From Medicago truncatula (Eukaryota; Streptophyta; Magnoliopsida; Fabales; Fabaceae): a DNA stretch of 64,000 nt. The notes below the pieces were generated by a model. That model ran no database searches. It was given only the letters and a program-made list of their open reading frames with translations, and was not told the DNA's origin. Location: NCBI RefSeq assembly GCF_003473485.1, contig NC_053042.1:39522762-39586761 (forward strand). The letters run 5' to 3'. Positions 55,072-64,000 of the stretch are shown here, in pieces. Made by a program: the position numbers and the translations under genes. Numbering within the stretch: the first letter of the stretch is position 1; each line of letters opens with the position of its first letter.

Positions 55072-56035
55072 CAAACAATTATTACTTAGTGAAACTCATT
55101 AACTACTTAAGCTCAATAGCTTAGTTCAGAAACTCCAATTTCAAGAGGCAAAATCATCGATTCTTCTCGGAAGCAACAAAACATGTCAGAGCTCCAGAAT
55201 CAATTTTGACCTCTTTATGAGTGGAACCAAAAGTAATGTGATGAGATTGGGAAAATTTAACAAGTGGCGGCAGAGAAGAAGACTTACAGTGAAACCTAAA
55301 AAAAAGTAACCTTCCAATGATTAGGGATTCAATCAACAAACGGAGACAAAACCACCACCATCACTTTCTGACATTGAACTCAATCCTACACAAAGGAAAA
55401 ACGTACAGTTTTATTAATTACATAATTTATTGAAATAAAAAAAGAATTTTTGACACTGTCTTCAATACTAAACCCTTCCATGCAAGGGTTTCCTTAATCG
55501 TTAAGTAGAACAAAATAGAAATAGAAACAACAAAAATGTAAAAAGTGTGAATGCAATGCAGAAGAAACTTTCGTAACTGTGTTGGAGAACGGTGCGGTAA
55601 AGTTGCAATGTACCGATGAAAAAATGGGTTTTTGCTATAAAAAGCAGGTTCGTGGCTGAAGCTTCCCTTGAAGAACACGGAACGTAAACGGAAATAGTGA
55701 ATTTGGAGAGAGAAAAGCGAAAAGTGGTGGTTATGGAGAAGAAGAAGGAGGTAGTGGTCAAAAAAGTGTAAACCCTGAAATGACAATGTGTAATTTGATT
55801 TTGATTTTGATTGCACTGAATTTTCACGGAAAATCAGAGAATAAAAGAGTGTGTTGTGTGTGAGAGTGTATAAATTTCAGGAGAAGTTGTAGAGTCGCGG
55901 GTGGGCCCAGTTTGTTATGTTGGACGTGTTTAAATTTGTTTTTTCAATTTATCATCTGGGCCTCGAACTTTTAAGCATTTCACCCGTGTCAAGAGATTAA
56001 TTAATTTTGTATGGAAAAAAGATATTATAAGTTAG
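55072..56035 (-). other. probable first untranslated exon and promoter of the SUVR gene
   Basis: The minus-strand stretch 55860-55500 is C/T-rich (ctccttcttcttctcc) like a plant 5' leader. ORFs there (55427-55827) lack any family motif. The promoter would lie between 55860 and the MITE at 56038. Confidence 0.45.
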
Positions 56036-56037
56036 TA

Positions 56038-56350
56038 CTCCCTCCGTTTTATAATATAAGTAAAAAAAATACATTTTCTTTGTACCAAAATATAAGTAAA
56101 AAAAATAAATTTTTATCTTTTTCAAGATTTTTTTTTTGTTATTCTCATAAAATTAAATGCAAATTACATTCAATTTTCTCTTTCTTTCATTTTTTTCCAT
56201 AACCAATAGCCAATAAAAATTGTTTTTACATCTCCCTATAAAACTTTTTTCAAAGAAAACACAAAAAATTATACTCCAAATTCTTATGTTTTAGTTTCTT
56301 AATAAATGTGATTTTTGTTTTTTTTTGCTTATAATTTAGGACGGAGGAAG
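56038..56350. mobile_element. Stowaway-type MITE
   Basis: The ends are ctccctccgttttataatat and the inverted ataatttaggacggaggaag, flanked by TA (56036-56037, 56351-56352). A second, unpaired right end (aatttgagacgaagggag) follows at about 56520-56537. Other lone ends of the same type are at 37738-37765 and 58090-58112. Confidence 0.75.
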
Positions 56351-56741
56351 TATTTTAGTAAATTGTTCTTCATAAATGTTATGGAAAAATAAATTAAAAA
56401 TTTGAAAGAATTGAGTAATAAATAATTAAGGGTATAATATAAAAAGTAAAATTAATGTTTTATTGGTATTGTAAAATGACTTATAATTTAGGATAAATAT
56501 TTTTTTAAAAGCGACTTATAATTTGAGACGAAGGGAGTATCATATGAAATTTGCATTGAGACTATATATTATGCACATTTAGGAAGCAGAAGAGTTTGAT
56601 AAGGGTTTATTTTGGAACAATGGTGCTACTACTTTTAAATAGAGTTGAATTTGGTGATTTTTGCTTATACAAGGTTGGATGGAATGTTTATTATTAGATT
56701 TAGCGCAAATGGTTGATGTGTAGTGTGTGAGAGTATTATAC

Positions 56742-56901
56742 TTCATTCGGTTACTGTTTTTTTTTTTTTAAAAAAAACTAAATTAGTCCACTCAAATTAG
56801 TATCGTGGAGAATTAAACCTGATACCTTGAGGAGGATTGCACTCCCAAGATCCAAGTCAATACCACCAGACTAACTCAAGTGGATTCATTCGGTCACTGT
56901 T
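56742..56901 (-). mobile_element. tRNA-like SINE with 17-bp target duplication
   Basis: The minus-strand body (56884-56759) has ttagtctggtggtattgac (A box), ggtttaattctcc (B box) and an A-tail. It is flanked by ttcattcggttactgtt (56742-56758) and ttcattcggtcactgtt (56885-56901), one mismatch. The body differs from the family at 54944, so it is a second SINE type. Confidence 0.8.
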
Positions 56902-57211
56902 ATAAGCAAATTTAATCTTTTTAGGTTCATTAAATAATCAATGTAATTAGTTTACAATATAGTCTAAATACATCGTTTATCTAACAAATCTGAAAAGATA
57001 ATTATAAACAAATATTATCTTTTCAGATTCATTGAATAAATTAATGTATTTGGTTTACAATATAGTCTAAATATAATATATTTAATAAATCTGAAAATAT
57101 AATATTTGTCCATAATTGTAATTAGAGGGAGTATATTTTAAAGATACCGAGTTTTTATTTTTATTTTGAAGGAAATATATCAAGTGTTATTCCTCGTCAT
57201 CAAGAAGATAT

Positions 57212-57379
57212 AAGACTCAAGAGCGCTTAGATGAGATGGCATGGGTCTTTTCTAGTTTAACCAATGTCTTGAGTTCGAATCCAACATTGGGCATGCAACG
57301 ACGTTAAAACTCTTAGGGAGAGTTTGCCGCTCATTTAGGTCCTCAATTAGTCCAAGAAAGTTGCGCGCAGAGGATACCC

Positions 57380-57413
<34 letters not shown>

Positions 57414-57415
57414 GG
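57212..57415 (+). repeat. tRNA-like repeat ending in a (TAA)n tract
   Basis: A B-box-like gagttcgaatcc (about 57272-57283) is preceded by a tRNA-like head and followed by ttagggagagtttgccgc and a run of about 11 ATA units (57379-57413). A simple-repeat tail is typical of some retroposons. No duplication was found. Confidence 0.45.
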
Positions 57416-57421
57416 TGACAA

Positions 57422-57590
57422 CTAGAGTATCCATGGAAGAACGGTGGGTAATTTACCTCAACCAATACACATTAGCCACATAAACACATTTTTAAGCGGT
57501 ATCCATGAACTATCTTGACCCCACCAACAAATTGCTCATTTTCATTGGTTGGTGGGATAAATTACCCACCATTCTTCAAAGGTAATCTAG
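57422..57590. mobile_element. short foldback MITE between two TAA microsatellites
   Basis: The left arm contains ctagagtatccatggaagaa then cggtgggtaatttacc. The right arm is the inverted copy (ggataaattacccacc, attcttcaaaggtaatctag). Arms are about 48 bases of a 169-bp element, with (TAA)n at 57379-57413 and 57600-57628 on either side. Confidence 0.75.
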
Positions 57591-57639
57591 AAAAAACCTA
57601 ATAATAATAATAATAATAATAATAATAAGCATTTACATG

Positions 57640-59110
57640 CATTAATTAATCTGATTGGTTGATTAGAGATCAATTGACTCACATTACACATTTGCCAAAA
57701 TCATATTATATGTAAATAATTTACGCCAATAGTATTATTTTGAGATCGGACGACCAATATTATTTAATGCCCCGGACATTTAATGGATATTTTCAAATTT
57801 AAAAATATGGAGATTTTTTTTACAGTAGAAATAAGAGGACCAATGTATGAAGCTTTTCGTCTCTTTTTATAAGATCCCTTTGATATTTTCAAGCACATTA
57901 ATTAATTTTTTACCAACATACCCCTAGTTATTCAACATCTTTTTTTTCAATCAACATTAAATACTATATTGAAAACATAAAATAACTCTCTCTCTCTTCA
58001 AGGATAAAATTGTAAAAACAATAGTATTTACAAACAAATTTATTACCATTATCAAATTTCTTAATTCCCGTTATTTTTTCAAAAGGGTCCTATAATTAGG
58101 GACGGAGGTAGTATTTGGTAAGTAACATAGTCCATTAAGTTAGGGTATGTCCAAGATAAAATGGAGGTCTAAAGCTAGGCAAAGCCTTTGATTGAATAAA
58201 TTATTGGAGAAGGCCTTATTTGTATTCCTTTTAAAATGAAACTGAAACTATATACTGTACTTAAAATTGGAAAGAATAAAACATAAAATAAGTCAAATAA
58301 GTTTTTTTTTGAAGGGAAATCAAATAAGGTTGAACATCCTTTAAATGCCTATGTGATTAAAAGTTTGATTCGAGGCCGATGTAACTCCTCCCATGAATCT
58401 TTAATATCTTTCAAAAAGAAAGGAAGTGTTTATATTTGATTGACTGCTTTAGGAGGATACAACATGCATTGATGCCATTGATACCTAAAAATCAAACCTC
58501 TTAGGTTCGGCCAAATCTAGAAGAAAATAAGCTTATAGATCCTGAAGAAAAAAATTGATGAAAAGTGGCTGATGCTGTTGAGAAAACCAAGAGCATTTTC
58601 CAGAGAGCTTGCTTGAGTTAGTGAAAGAAAATTTTGTGATGCAAAAGAGGGAGGGAGTTTGGTTCATAATAGGGGAGAGGATTGGAAATTTCCTTATAAC
58701 TTTCTCTTAGTTGCATGCATTATTGTTAGCTTATTACATTAGAAACTAACTAAAGCCTATCCAAACTAATCATCTGCTATACTATTCACAATCTCTCATC
58801 TAACAATTTCAGCAAATGTGCAAACTTGCGCCCCAAGCTACAATACAAGTTCCTGCATAATTCGCTTAGCTCGATTGTGTGGCCATATATAGAATAGCTT
58901 TCTAAAATTGAATCAAGACAAATTTATGTGACTGTAATAGATCAGATGAATCAATATACAAGTCTTTTTCAATCGATGAATCATTACAAATTTTTCTGTT
59001 TCAAAAGTTCTCCAATAGATCAGATAGTATAGTATAGTACAACTAAAGCAAAAAAAATCCTATTAATTAATCAAAAATAATTAATTAGTTACATAATAAC
59101 CCAATTAACT
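57640..59110. other. AT-rich spacer downstream of the PDLP gene
   Basis: No gene is supported. It holds a lone Stowaway-type end (about 58090-58112), a tail-only insertion (58293-58328) and, next to 59111, the probable 3' untranslated region of the PDLP-like gene. Confidence 0.65.
58293..58328 (-). mobile_element. tail-only retroposon insertion candidate
   Basis: tcaaataag (58293-58301, 58320-58328) encloses a T-run plus gaagggaaa. The 9-bp repeat is short, so confidence is moderate. Confidence 0.45.
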
Positions 59111-60087
59111 CTACTCGTAGTCATCTTTTTTAAGCCGAGAGTTGATCAACGATACAACTATAAGACCCATAAACAAAATTGCACCCCCTCCAACAATTAT
59201 TGCTATCAACTTTTGGGGGTTGTTCTTTCTGCGTGCCCCTGTATTCATGAATTTCATGTAAATTATTTCTATCATGAAATTTATAAGTACTATGATTCTC
59301 AATGCAATCTAAAAATAAATTTACCTGGGACAGTGTTGTTAGCATCACCATTTGATTTGGGCATGTATGTGTAGCTTATAAAACACTTATCAAAATATAT
59401 TTCTGCAGAAACTGAACTACTACATTCTTCCTTGGCAACCATCACTGCATTACCAACACATTCACCACATTCACAACTTCTCAAATCACCTTCACATTGT
59501 GCCATCAATTTCACCTTTTTATACTTCATTGTGTAAAACCCATCACTATTTACAATCCCATTTTCTAGTATCATGAATGCCTCGTTCATCAACTCTTTAA
59601 ACTCAAAATAATACTCTACAACAGGCACTCCACAAATCTTGTGAAACATATTGTTATTTTCGGATTCATGAATAGTTGTTTCTTGAAATTGTTCAGTTTG
59701 ATATTGAACGTAGCAACCTTGAAGTTGTACTCGTGCCGATGTGGAATCACTGCACAAAGTATTTGATATATGAGGAAGTAAAGATGTTACACATGCGAAA
59801 CAATCTTCTTTGGTGAAGTCGTTTCTGCATTGAAAAAAGCCGGAGATGAAGGTGTCGTCGTTGATTGCTTCGTTGGTTTTGAAGAACTTGTATTGGGAAG
59901 ATTGTGTTATGAATTGTTGGAATAAGGAATTGAGTGATTGAGAATAAGATTGATGGTTGAAGGTTTGAGTTGAGCATGTTTTGTATACTAATTTGTTGTA
60001 ATTGGAAATTGGTTCAGAAGAAGGTAGGAAGAGCAAGAAAGTGTAACTAATGAAGAAGATGGTGGTGGAATATTGGGAAACATTCAT
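59111..60087 (-). CDS. plasmodesmata-located protein (two DUF26 domains and membrane span, 2 exons)
   Basis: Exons 60087-59325 and 59238-59111, GT-AG with matching phase, give 296 residues. An N-terminal signal peptide (residues about 1-25, FFISYTFLLFLPSS) is followed by two extracellular DUF26/Gnk2 domains, each with C-x8-C-x2-C (CRNDFTKEDCFAC and CEGDLRSCECGEC). A single membrane span (LIAIIVGGGAILFMGLIVVS) and a short charged tail (RLKKDDYE) follow. This layout and length fit PDLPs, which sit at plasmodesmata, regulate cell-to-cell traffic and act in defence. A cysteine-rich receptor kinase is excluded because no kinase follows. An extra Cys in the second motif is unusual. Confidence 0.9.
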
Positions 60088-61063
60088 TTTGGAGATGGTT
60101 TATTGGTTCATTGTTATAGGATTTAATTTGGTGGTTTAATTTTGAGACATTGATTTGGAGGAAACAACATTAAATATTTTATCATATGTTGAGTTGTTTG
60201 GTGTGTTACTTTAATTTGGAATTTTTGTGGTAGCTATGGGGAGTTGGGTTTTGGTTTGCTTTTTCGTTCCTAATCCTATCTAACCGAATGAATTAGTAAC
60301 AGATTTGTGAGTTAGTAGTAATACGTCAAAGTGTGAAAATTGAACACCTTTGTGTTAGCATTCTAATTAACACCAATTTCTTTTTGTATTTTTCTTATTT
60401 AACTAAGGTGCCGTCAATGTTACACTTATATTGCAACTTGAAAAATACAAAAAGAAATGTCTTTTTGTAAGATGTCTATGTCGATTTTTGCGTCGACTTA
60501 ACATTTATGTTTCAATGTTAGTTTTCCCCTACACATGTTTCCTACTAAACTGGATTTCCTGCTAGGTAGTTACAACTCTTGATCGACCGGCTGAGATCAT
60601 TTTAATGTAAAAAACATACCGTGTGATTTTCTCCTCTCGATCTCAGATGAATGGCCGAAATTAACCGGTTGAAATGCAAACAACACGGTTGTGATCCATT
60701 TTCTATCCTATTTTTGGTAGAAGGTTCTTAACTAGTTGAGTAAAAAATCAATGAAATCATAAGAAATTGTCCATGACAGATACCAAAACCAATTTATCTC
60801 AACAACCACTATTCTCTCCTTCATCCAATCTTTTCATGCATGAATCAAACCCAAAAATAAAATAAAAATGCCATTTTTAGCTTTCCATCATAACCAAATC
60901 ATGTTGTTTATCCCCTTAGAGAGAAAGAAAGAATCATTTCCATTTGTCCAATTCACAAGGTGGTGGGTGAGTCTCAGCCATAACACCGGCTGCTCCCCCT
61001 CCATCAATCACCCCATAGCATTATCATTTCAATTTTCACAACAAAATCAACCTCATCACAACA
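60088..61063. other. divergent intergenic region with both promoters
   Basis: The PDLP-like (minus) and C2-domain (plus) genes diverge from here. The leader of the C2 gene (about 60880-61063) is C/A/T-rich. The ORF at 60868-61140 overlaps the C2 start in another frame and is not credited. Confidence 0.65.
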
Positions 61064-62191
61064 ATGTCGATGCTAGCACCTCCCTTCCAACTCCTAGAAA
61101 TCAACGTCATATCAGCACAAGACCTCGCACCCGTTTCTAAATCAATCAAAGCCTATGCAGTTGCATGGCTCAATCCAGAACGTAAACTTACCACCCAAGC
61201 AGACCCTCATGGTCATAACAACCCTACCTGGAATGAAAAATTTGTTTTCCGCGTCGACGATGATTTCCTCCTATCAGAAGAGTCTGTCATTATGATTGAA
61301 ATCTATGCCTCTGCTTGGCTCCGTGATGTTCTCATTGGAACTGTCGCTGTTCATCTCAACAATCTTTTACCTCGTAACAGAAAATCCAAGATTCGTTTCG
61401 TTGCCTTGCAGGTTCGTCGACCTTCTGGTCGTCCACAAGGGATTCTTAACATTGGTGTTAATGTTGTTGATGCTACGATGAGAAGCATGCCGATGTATTC
61501 GGAGCTTAGTTCTTCGGCTGTTGAATATTATGATATAACGAAGCCTAACAAACAGAATCAAAACTATGACAATAACAGTAATTGTGATGCCAAGCATATG
61601 ATGACGCTTCAACGATCACAAAGCGAAAAAAATGATTCGACGATTAATGATTATGTTTATAATCCTAATGGAAAAAACGGTTACGGTGGTGAATGTGAGT
61701 CTGAAATTAGTGTTCCTACTGGGAAGAAAGGTGTGATCGTGAACGCGAATGGATCGTTGTGTTCGGATGTTGGACCTTCACCGTCTGTGGTGGCTGCCGC
61801 GATAGCGAAAGGATTGTATCCGTTGCCATTGCACGTGCCAAGAAAGACGGTGAATAATTCAATGTTTGAGAAATGGCCGCCGGAGAAGGACAATGGCGGG
61901 GAGATGTTGAACACGAAGATGGACCGGTGGAGACAGATAGATATACCGCAGGTTTATGATCATTTGGGGAATAATAATAATGGTAGTGTGAAGAAAACTG
62001 GGAAACAAACGAAAGGGAAAGGTAAAGGTAAGAATCGAAGGCAAGGTAGCGGTTTGTTTTCGTGCTTTGGAACAGCATTAGGGTGTGAGATTTCGATAAC
62101 TTGCGGAGGGGGTAACCATAAGAAGAGTGGTAGCACTAATAAACCTCGTGTTGCTGACTCTGAACTAACTTATGAATCGTCTTATATTTGA
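61064..62191 (+). CDS. C2-domain protein (intronless, 375 residues)
   Basis: An N-terminal C2 domain spans about residues 8-130: LLEINVISAQDLAPVSKSIK, AVAWLNPERKLTTQAD, NPTWNEKFVFRVDDDFL and MIEIYASAWLRDVLIGTVAV. The first loop lacks the usual calcium-binding Asp cluster (SKSIKAYAVAW), so membrane binding may be calcium-independent or weak; that is inference. The rest is low-complexity, Asn/Lys/Gly-rich, with PSPSVVAAAIAKGLYP (about 235-250) and a basic, Cys-containing end (GLFSCFGTALGCEISITCGG). Plants have a family of such intronless C2 proteins linked to membrane and stress signalling, mostly uncharacterised. The start is the first ATG of the frame; Met3 is an alternative. Confidence 0.88.
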   Translation: MSMLAPPFQLLEINVISAQDLAPVSKSIKAYAVAWLNPERKLTTQADPHGHNNPTWNEKFVFRVDDDFLLSEESVIMIEIYASAWLRDVLIGTVAVHLNNLLPRNRKSKIRFVALQVRRPSGRPQGILNIGVNVVDATMRSMPMYSELSSSAVEYYDITKPNKQNQNYDNNSNCDAKHMMTLQRSQSEKNDSTINDYVYNPNGKNGYGGECESEISVPTGKKGVIVNANGSLCSDVGPSPSVVAAAIAKGLYPLPLHVPRKTVNNSMFEKWPPEKDNGGEMLNTKMDRWRQIDIPQVYDHLGNNNNGSVKKTGKQTKGKGKGKNRRQGSGLFSCFGTALGCEISITCGGGNHKKSGSTNKPRVADSELTYESSYI

Positions 62192-64000
62192 TGAGGTGCT
62201 TGTTGTAAAATTAATTGGTAATTTTTATGGTTGTGATTCATATATAGTTTGGATTAGAAATAGAAATTTGATTCATTTGGGGATGTTGAGTATTGTCTCC
62301 TTTGTTTCAATTTTTTTACCCTTTCTTTCTCAACTTGTTTATGATTTGTTGAGGATGAGATTATGAGTATTGAAATTGAATAATGAATGATTTAATCAAA
62401 ATTTGTATCACAAGGAGGCTGCTTTGTATGTATGGTTTTGGTATTTCATTTTGCTTTTTTCATTGACAAAAGATCTTCATTAATAATTAAGCATACAACA
62501 AGGTACAAGAAGTGGTGTAATTACTAAATTACAAGCAATGAAGCAAAAGTAATATTGCTAACATAGTGATTGAGTGCTTGCAGATAAAATCAAGAAGACA
62601 TGTAAAATGTCTAACACCAGTGAATTTTAACTCTGCATAAAAGAGTGAGGTTTACAGAAATTTTGTTGCCATTGCTGCATTAAGTGTTCAGGAGCATCCT
62701 GAATTGATTCAACTGCAGTTCTTTAGTGATAAAATTCACACCAATTGTAGAGCTTTGTATTGCAGACTAAACTTCTTCTGCACATTTTGATTCATCAATG
62801 AAGTTTTTCCAACTCCACTGTTTCATACAACGATGACTTAGTGTCCGTCTTTTCGTTAGTTAAAGATAATAAAGATTTGGGAATTTTAATTCTACTCTAC
62901 TATGGTTTATTTTCTTTGTCGGGGATTTATTCATAGCTTTATATTTCTGAATACTCTACAGATATATTGAAAACAAAATTTAGGAGAAATGTTTTTGAAA
63001 TTAAATAAAACTGCAAGCAAGGGTACAACAAAAGTTTTTTTTAGGGAGGGGCGGGTTTCTGGCGTGGGTCACGCAAAAAATAGAAGAAAAGCCATAATAA
63101 AACAAAAAATATAGCTCTATAGTCCCCTTCAATTGCTCGCAGGCTCCTTGATGATCCAAAAATACCAAATCTATTAGGTTGTAACTTCCATTCGCGGTTG
63201 TTTGTCCTTTTTAATTTTATATTTTCATTTTGTAAAGGATCTGATATTCCGAACGAAATCGATTGGATGTTAGGACCTAATTCATTCTTGTATTAGATTG
63301 AAACACATTCTACACGTCCATCGGAATTTTGAAAAAAAATTACACACTTTCCGAAATTGCATAACGATTTCAACATATGATTCTTCACAAGGAGAATCCA
63401 CCATATTTTTCCACAGATACATGATAGTTTTGACTTTGCAATCCATTTTGCATCTAGCTTTCACATCCTTCAATAACATTAATCAATATTTTTAATTTTA
63501 AAGGGTATTTTTTGTGGTAATTTTCAAAGAGTATGGAATGACTATTATAATTTTTAAAATACATAGTATCCTTAAAGAAAGAAAAAATTAATAAATCCTC
63601 TTTTATCGTTAATTTGGTTCGATCTATACCCATCATCTATTGTGAGATCATAATTTACATTAACTTAGTATTTTAAAACAAATTTTAATTTTTATATAAT
63701 TTTACCTACAACTGAATTTTTTCTTTCTAGAAACCGAAAACAAGTGGTTATAAAACATTCCTTAAAAAAAAATGGTCATAAAACATCAAAGTTAGGTTTA
63801 TCGTTTTCTTATTTTAATATGTATATAAATAGGAATCTGAAGAATATTTGAATGACTCTTTTTGGTGTTTTTCACGTGGACTTTGACAATTTCAAAGTCT
63901 ATACTCTATTCTATTAGGGCGGTGGCCGGCTCTGATTTGCAATTTGCAAAACGTTATTTATTCCAATCATTGATGATTGATTGATATATCCATCCATAAC
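62192..64000. other. downstream spacer
   Basis: 62192-62460 is likely the 3' untranslated region of the C2 gene. The minus strand at 62470-62830 reads as broken coding-like sequence (about ten stops) with no family I can name. The rest is AT-rich. The last 150 bases could be the promoter of a gene beyond the window. Confidence 0.5.

Noticed and set aside
55427-55827. Minus-strand ORFs of 108-129 codons
   Set aside because: They lie in what looks like the C/T-rich leader of the SUVR gene and match no family.
60868-61140. 90-codon ORF upstream of the C2 gene
   Set aside because: Overlaps the C2 start in another frame and has no motif; most likely leader sequence.
62470-62830. Possible broken coding sequence on the minus strand
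   Set aside because: Readable only with about ten stops and no diagnostic motif; could be a retroposon remnant or a neighbour's 3' UTR, so no function was assigned.
1-64000. CRISPR arrays, operons, rRNA or intact tRNA genes
   Set aside because: None seen. Spaced direct repeats here are target duplications, LTRs or simple repeats, and genes have spliceosomal introns.

Overview
This window is nuclear DNA from a flowering plant, most likely a papilionoid legume of the Medicago type. The inference rests on AT-rich spacers, genes with many short GT-AG introns, plant-only families (MYB-CC, plasmodesmata-located protein, SUVR methyltransferase), a Sirevirus with the initiator tRNA-Met primer site, and a dense set of MITE and SINE-like repeats of the kind common in legumes. 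No prokaryotic feature, CRISPR array, rRNA gene or intact tRNA gene was seen.

Layout. Positions 1-1733 are AT-rich spacer. Positions 1734-16201 hold a nested insertion: a 5'-truncated minus-strand LINE with a 16-bp target duplication and a poly(A) tail, interrupted by a complete 11,960-bp Sirevirus (Ty1/copia) on the plus strand at 2367-14326. The Sirevirus has 1.3-kb LTRs, a GTATT target duplication, gag, a frameshifted pol and a third 998-codon ORF. Its LTRs differ at only about three places, so the insertion is very young. A spacer with retroposon debris follows, including a decayed LINE reverse transcriptase at about 18.6-19.27 kb.

Seven host genes follow, with exon structures read from splice sites and phase: RNA polymerase III subunit RPC4 (19897-23123, +); an ankyrin/GPCR-chaperone (ANKRD13-like) protein (26178-29452, +); a FUT8-like fucosyltransferase (30384-34175, -); a MYB-CC/PHR1-like transcription factor (39400-42069, -); a SUVR-type histone H3K9 methyltransferase (49137-54201, -); a plasmodesmata-located protein (59111-60087, -); and a C2-domain protein (61064-62191, +). 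These are unrelated housekeeping, regulatory and signalling genes, not a cluster for one pathway.

The spacers contain hAT, Mutator-like, Stowaway-type and other foldback MITEs, several with exact target duplications. They also contain an RTE-type LINE tail, a copia gag relic, very short tRNA-like SINEs with target duplications, and at least six insertions consisting almost only of a poly(A)/poly(T) tail between direct repeats.

The most interesting local signals are four. First, a tandem duplication inside the SUVR gene builds a chimeric, in-frame 102-nt candidate exon. Second, the Sirevirus gag and pol overlap in different frames with a CUU-A candidate slip site. Third, tail-only retroposition scars recur. 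Fourth, the fucosyltransferase-like gene has a candidate 50-nt optional exon whose frame is corrected by an acceptor 8 nt downstream. All splice models are inferred from sequence alone, without transcript data.
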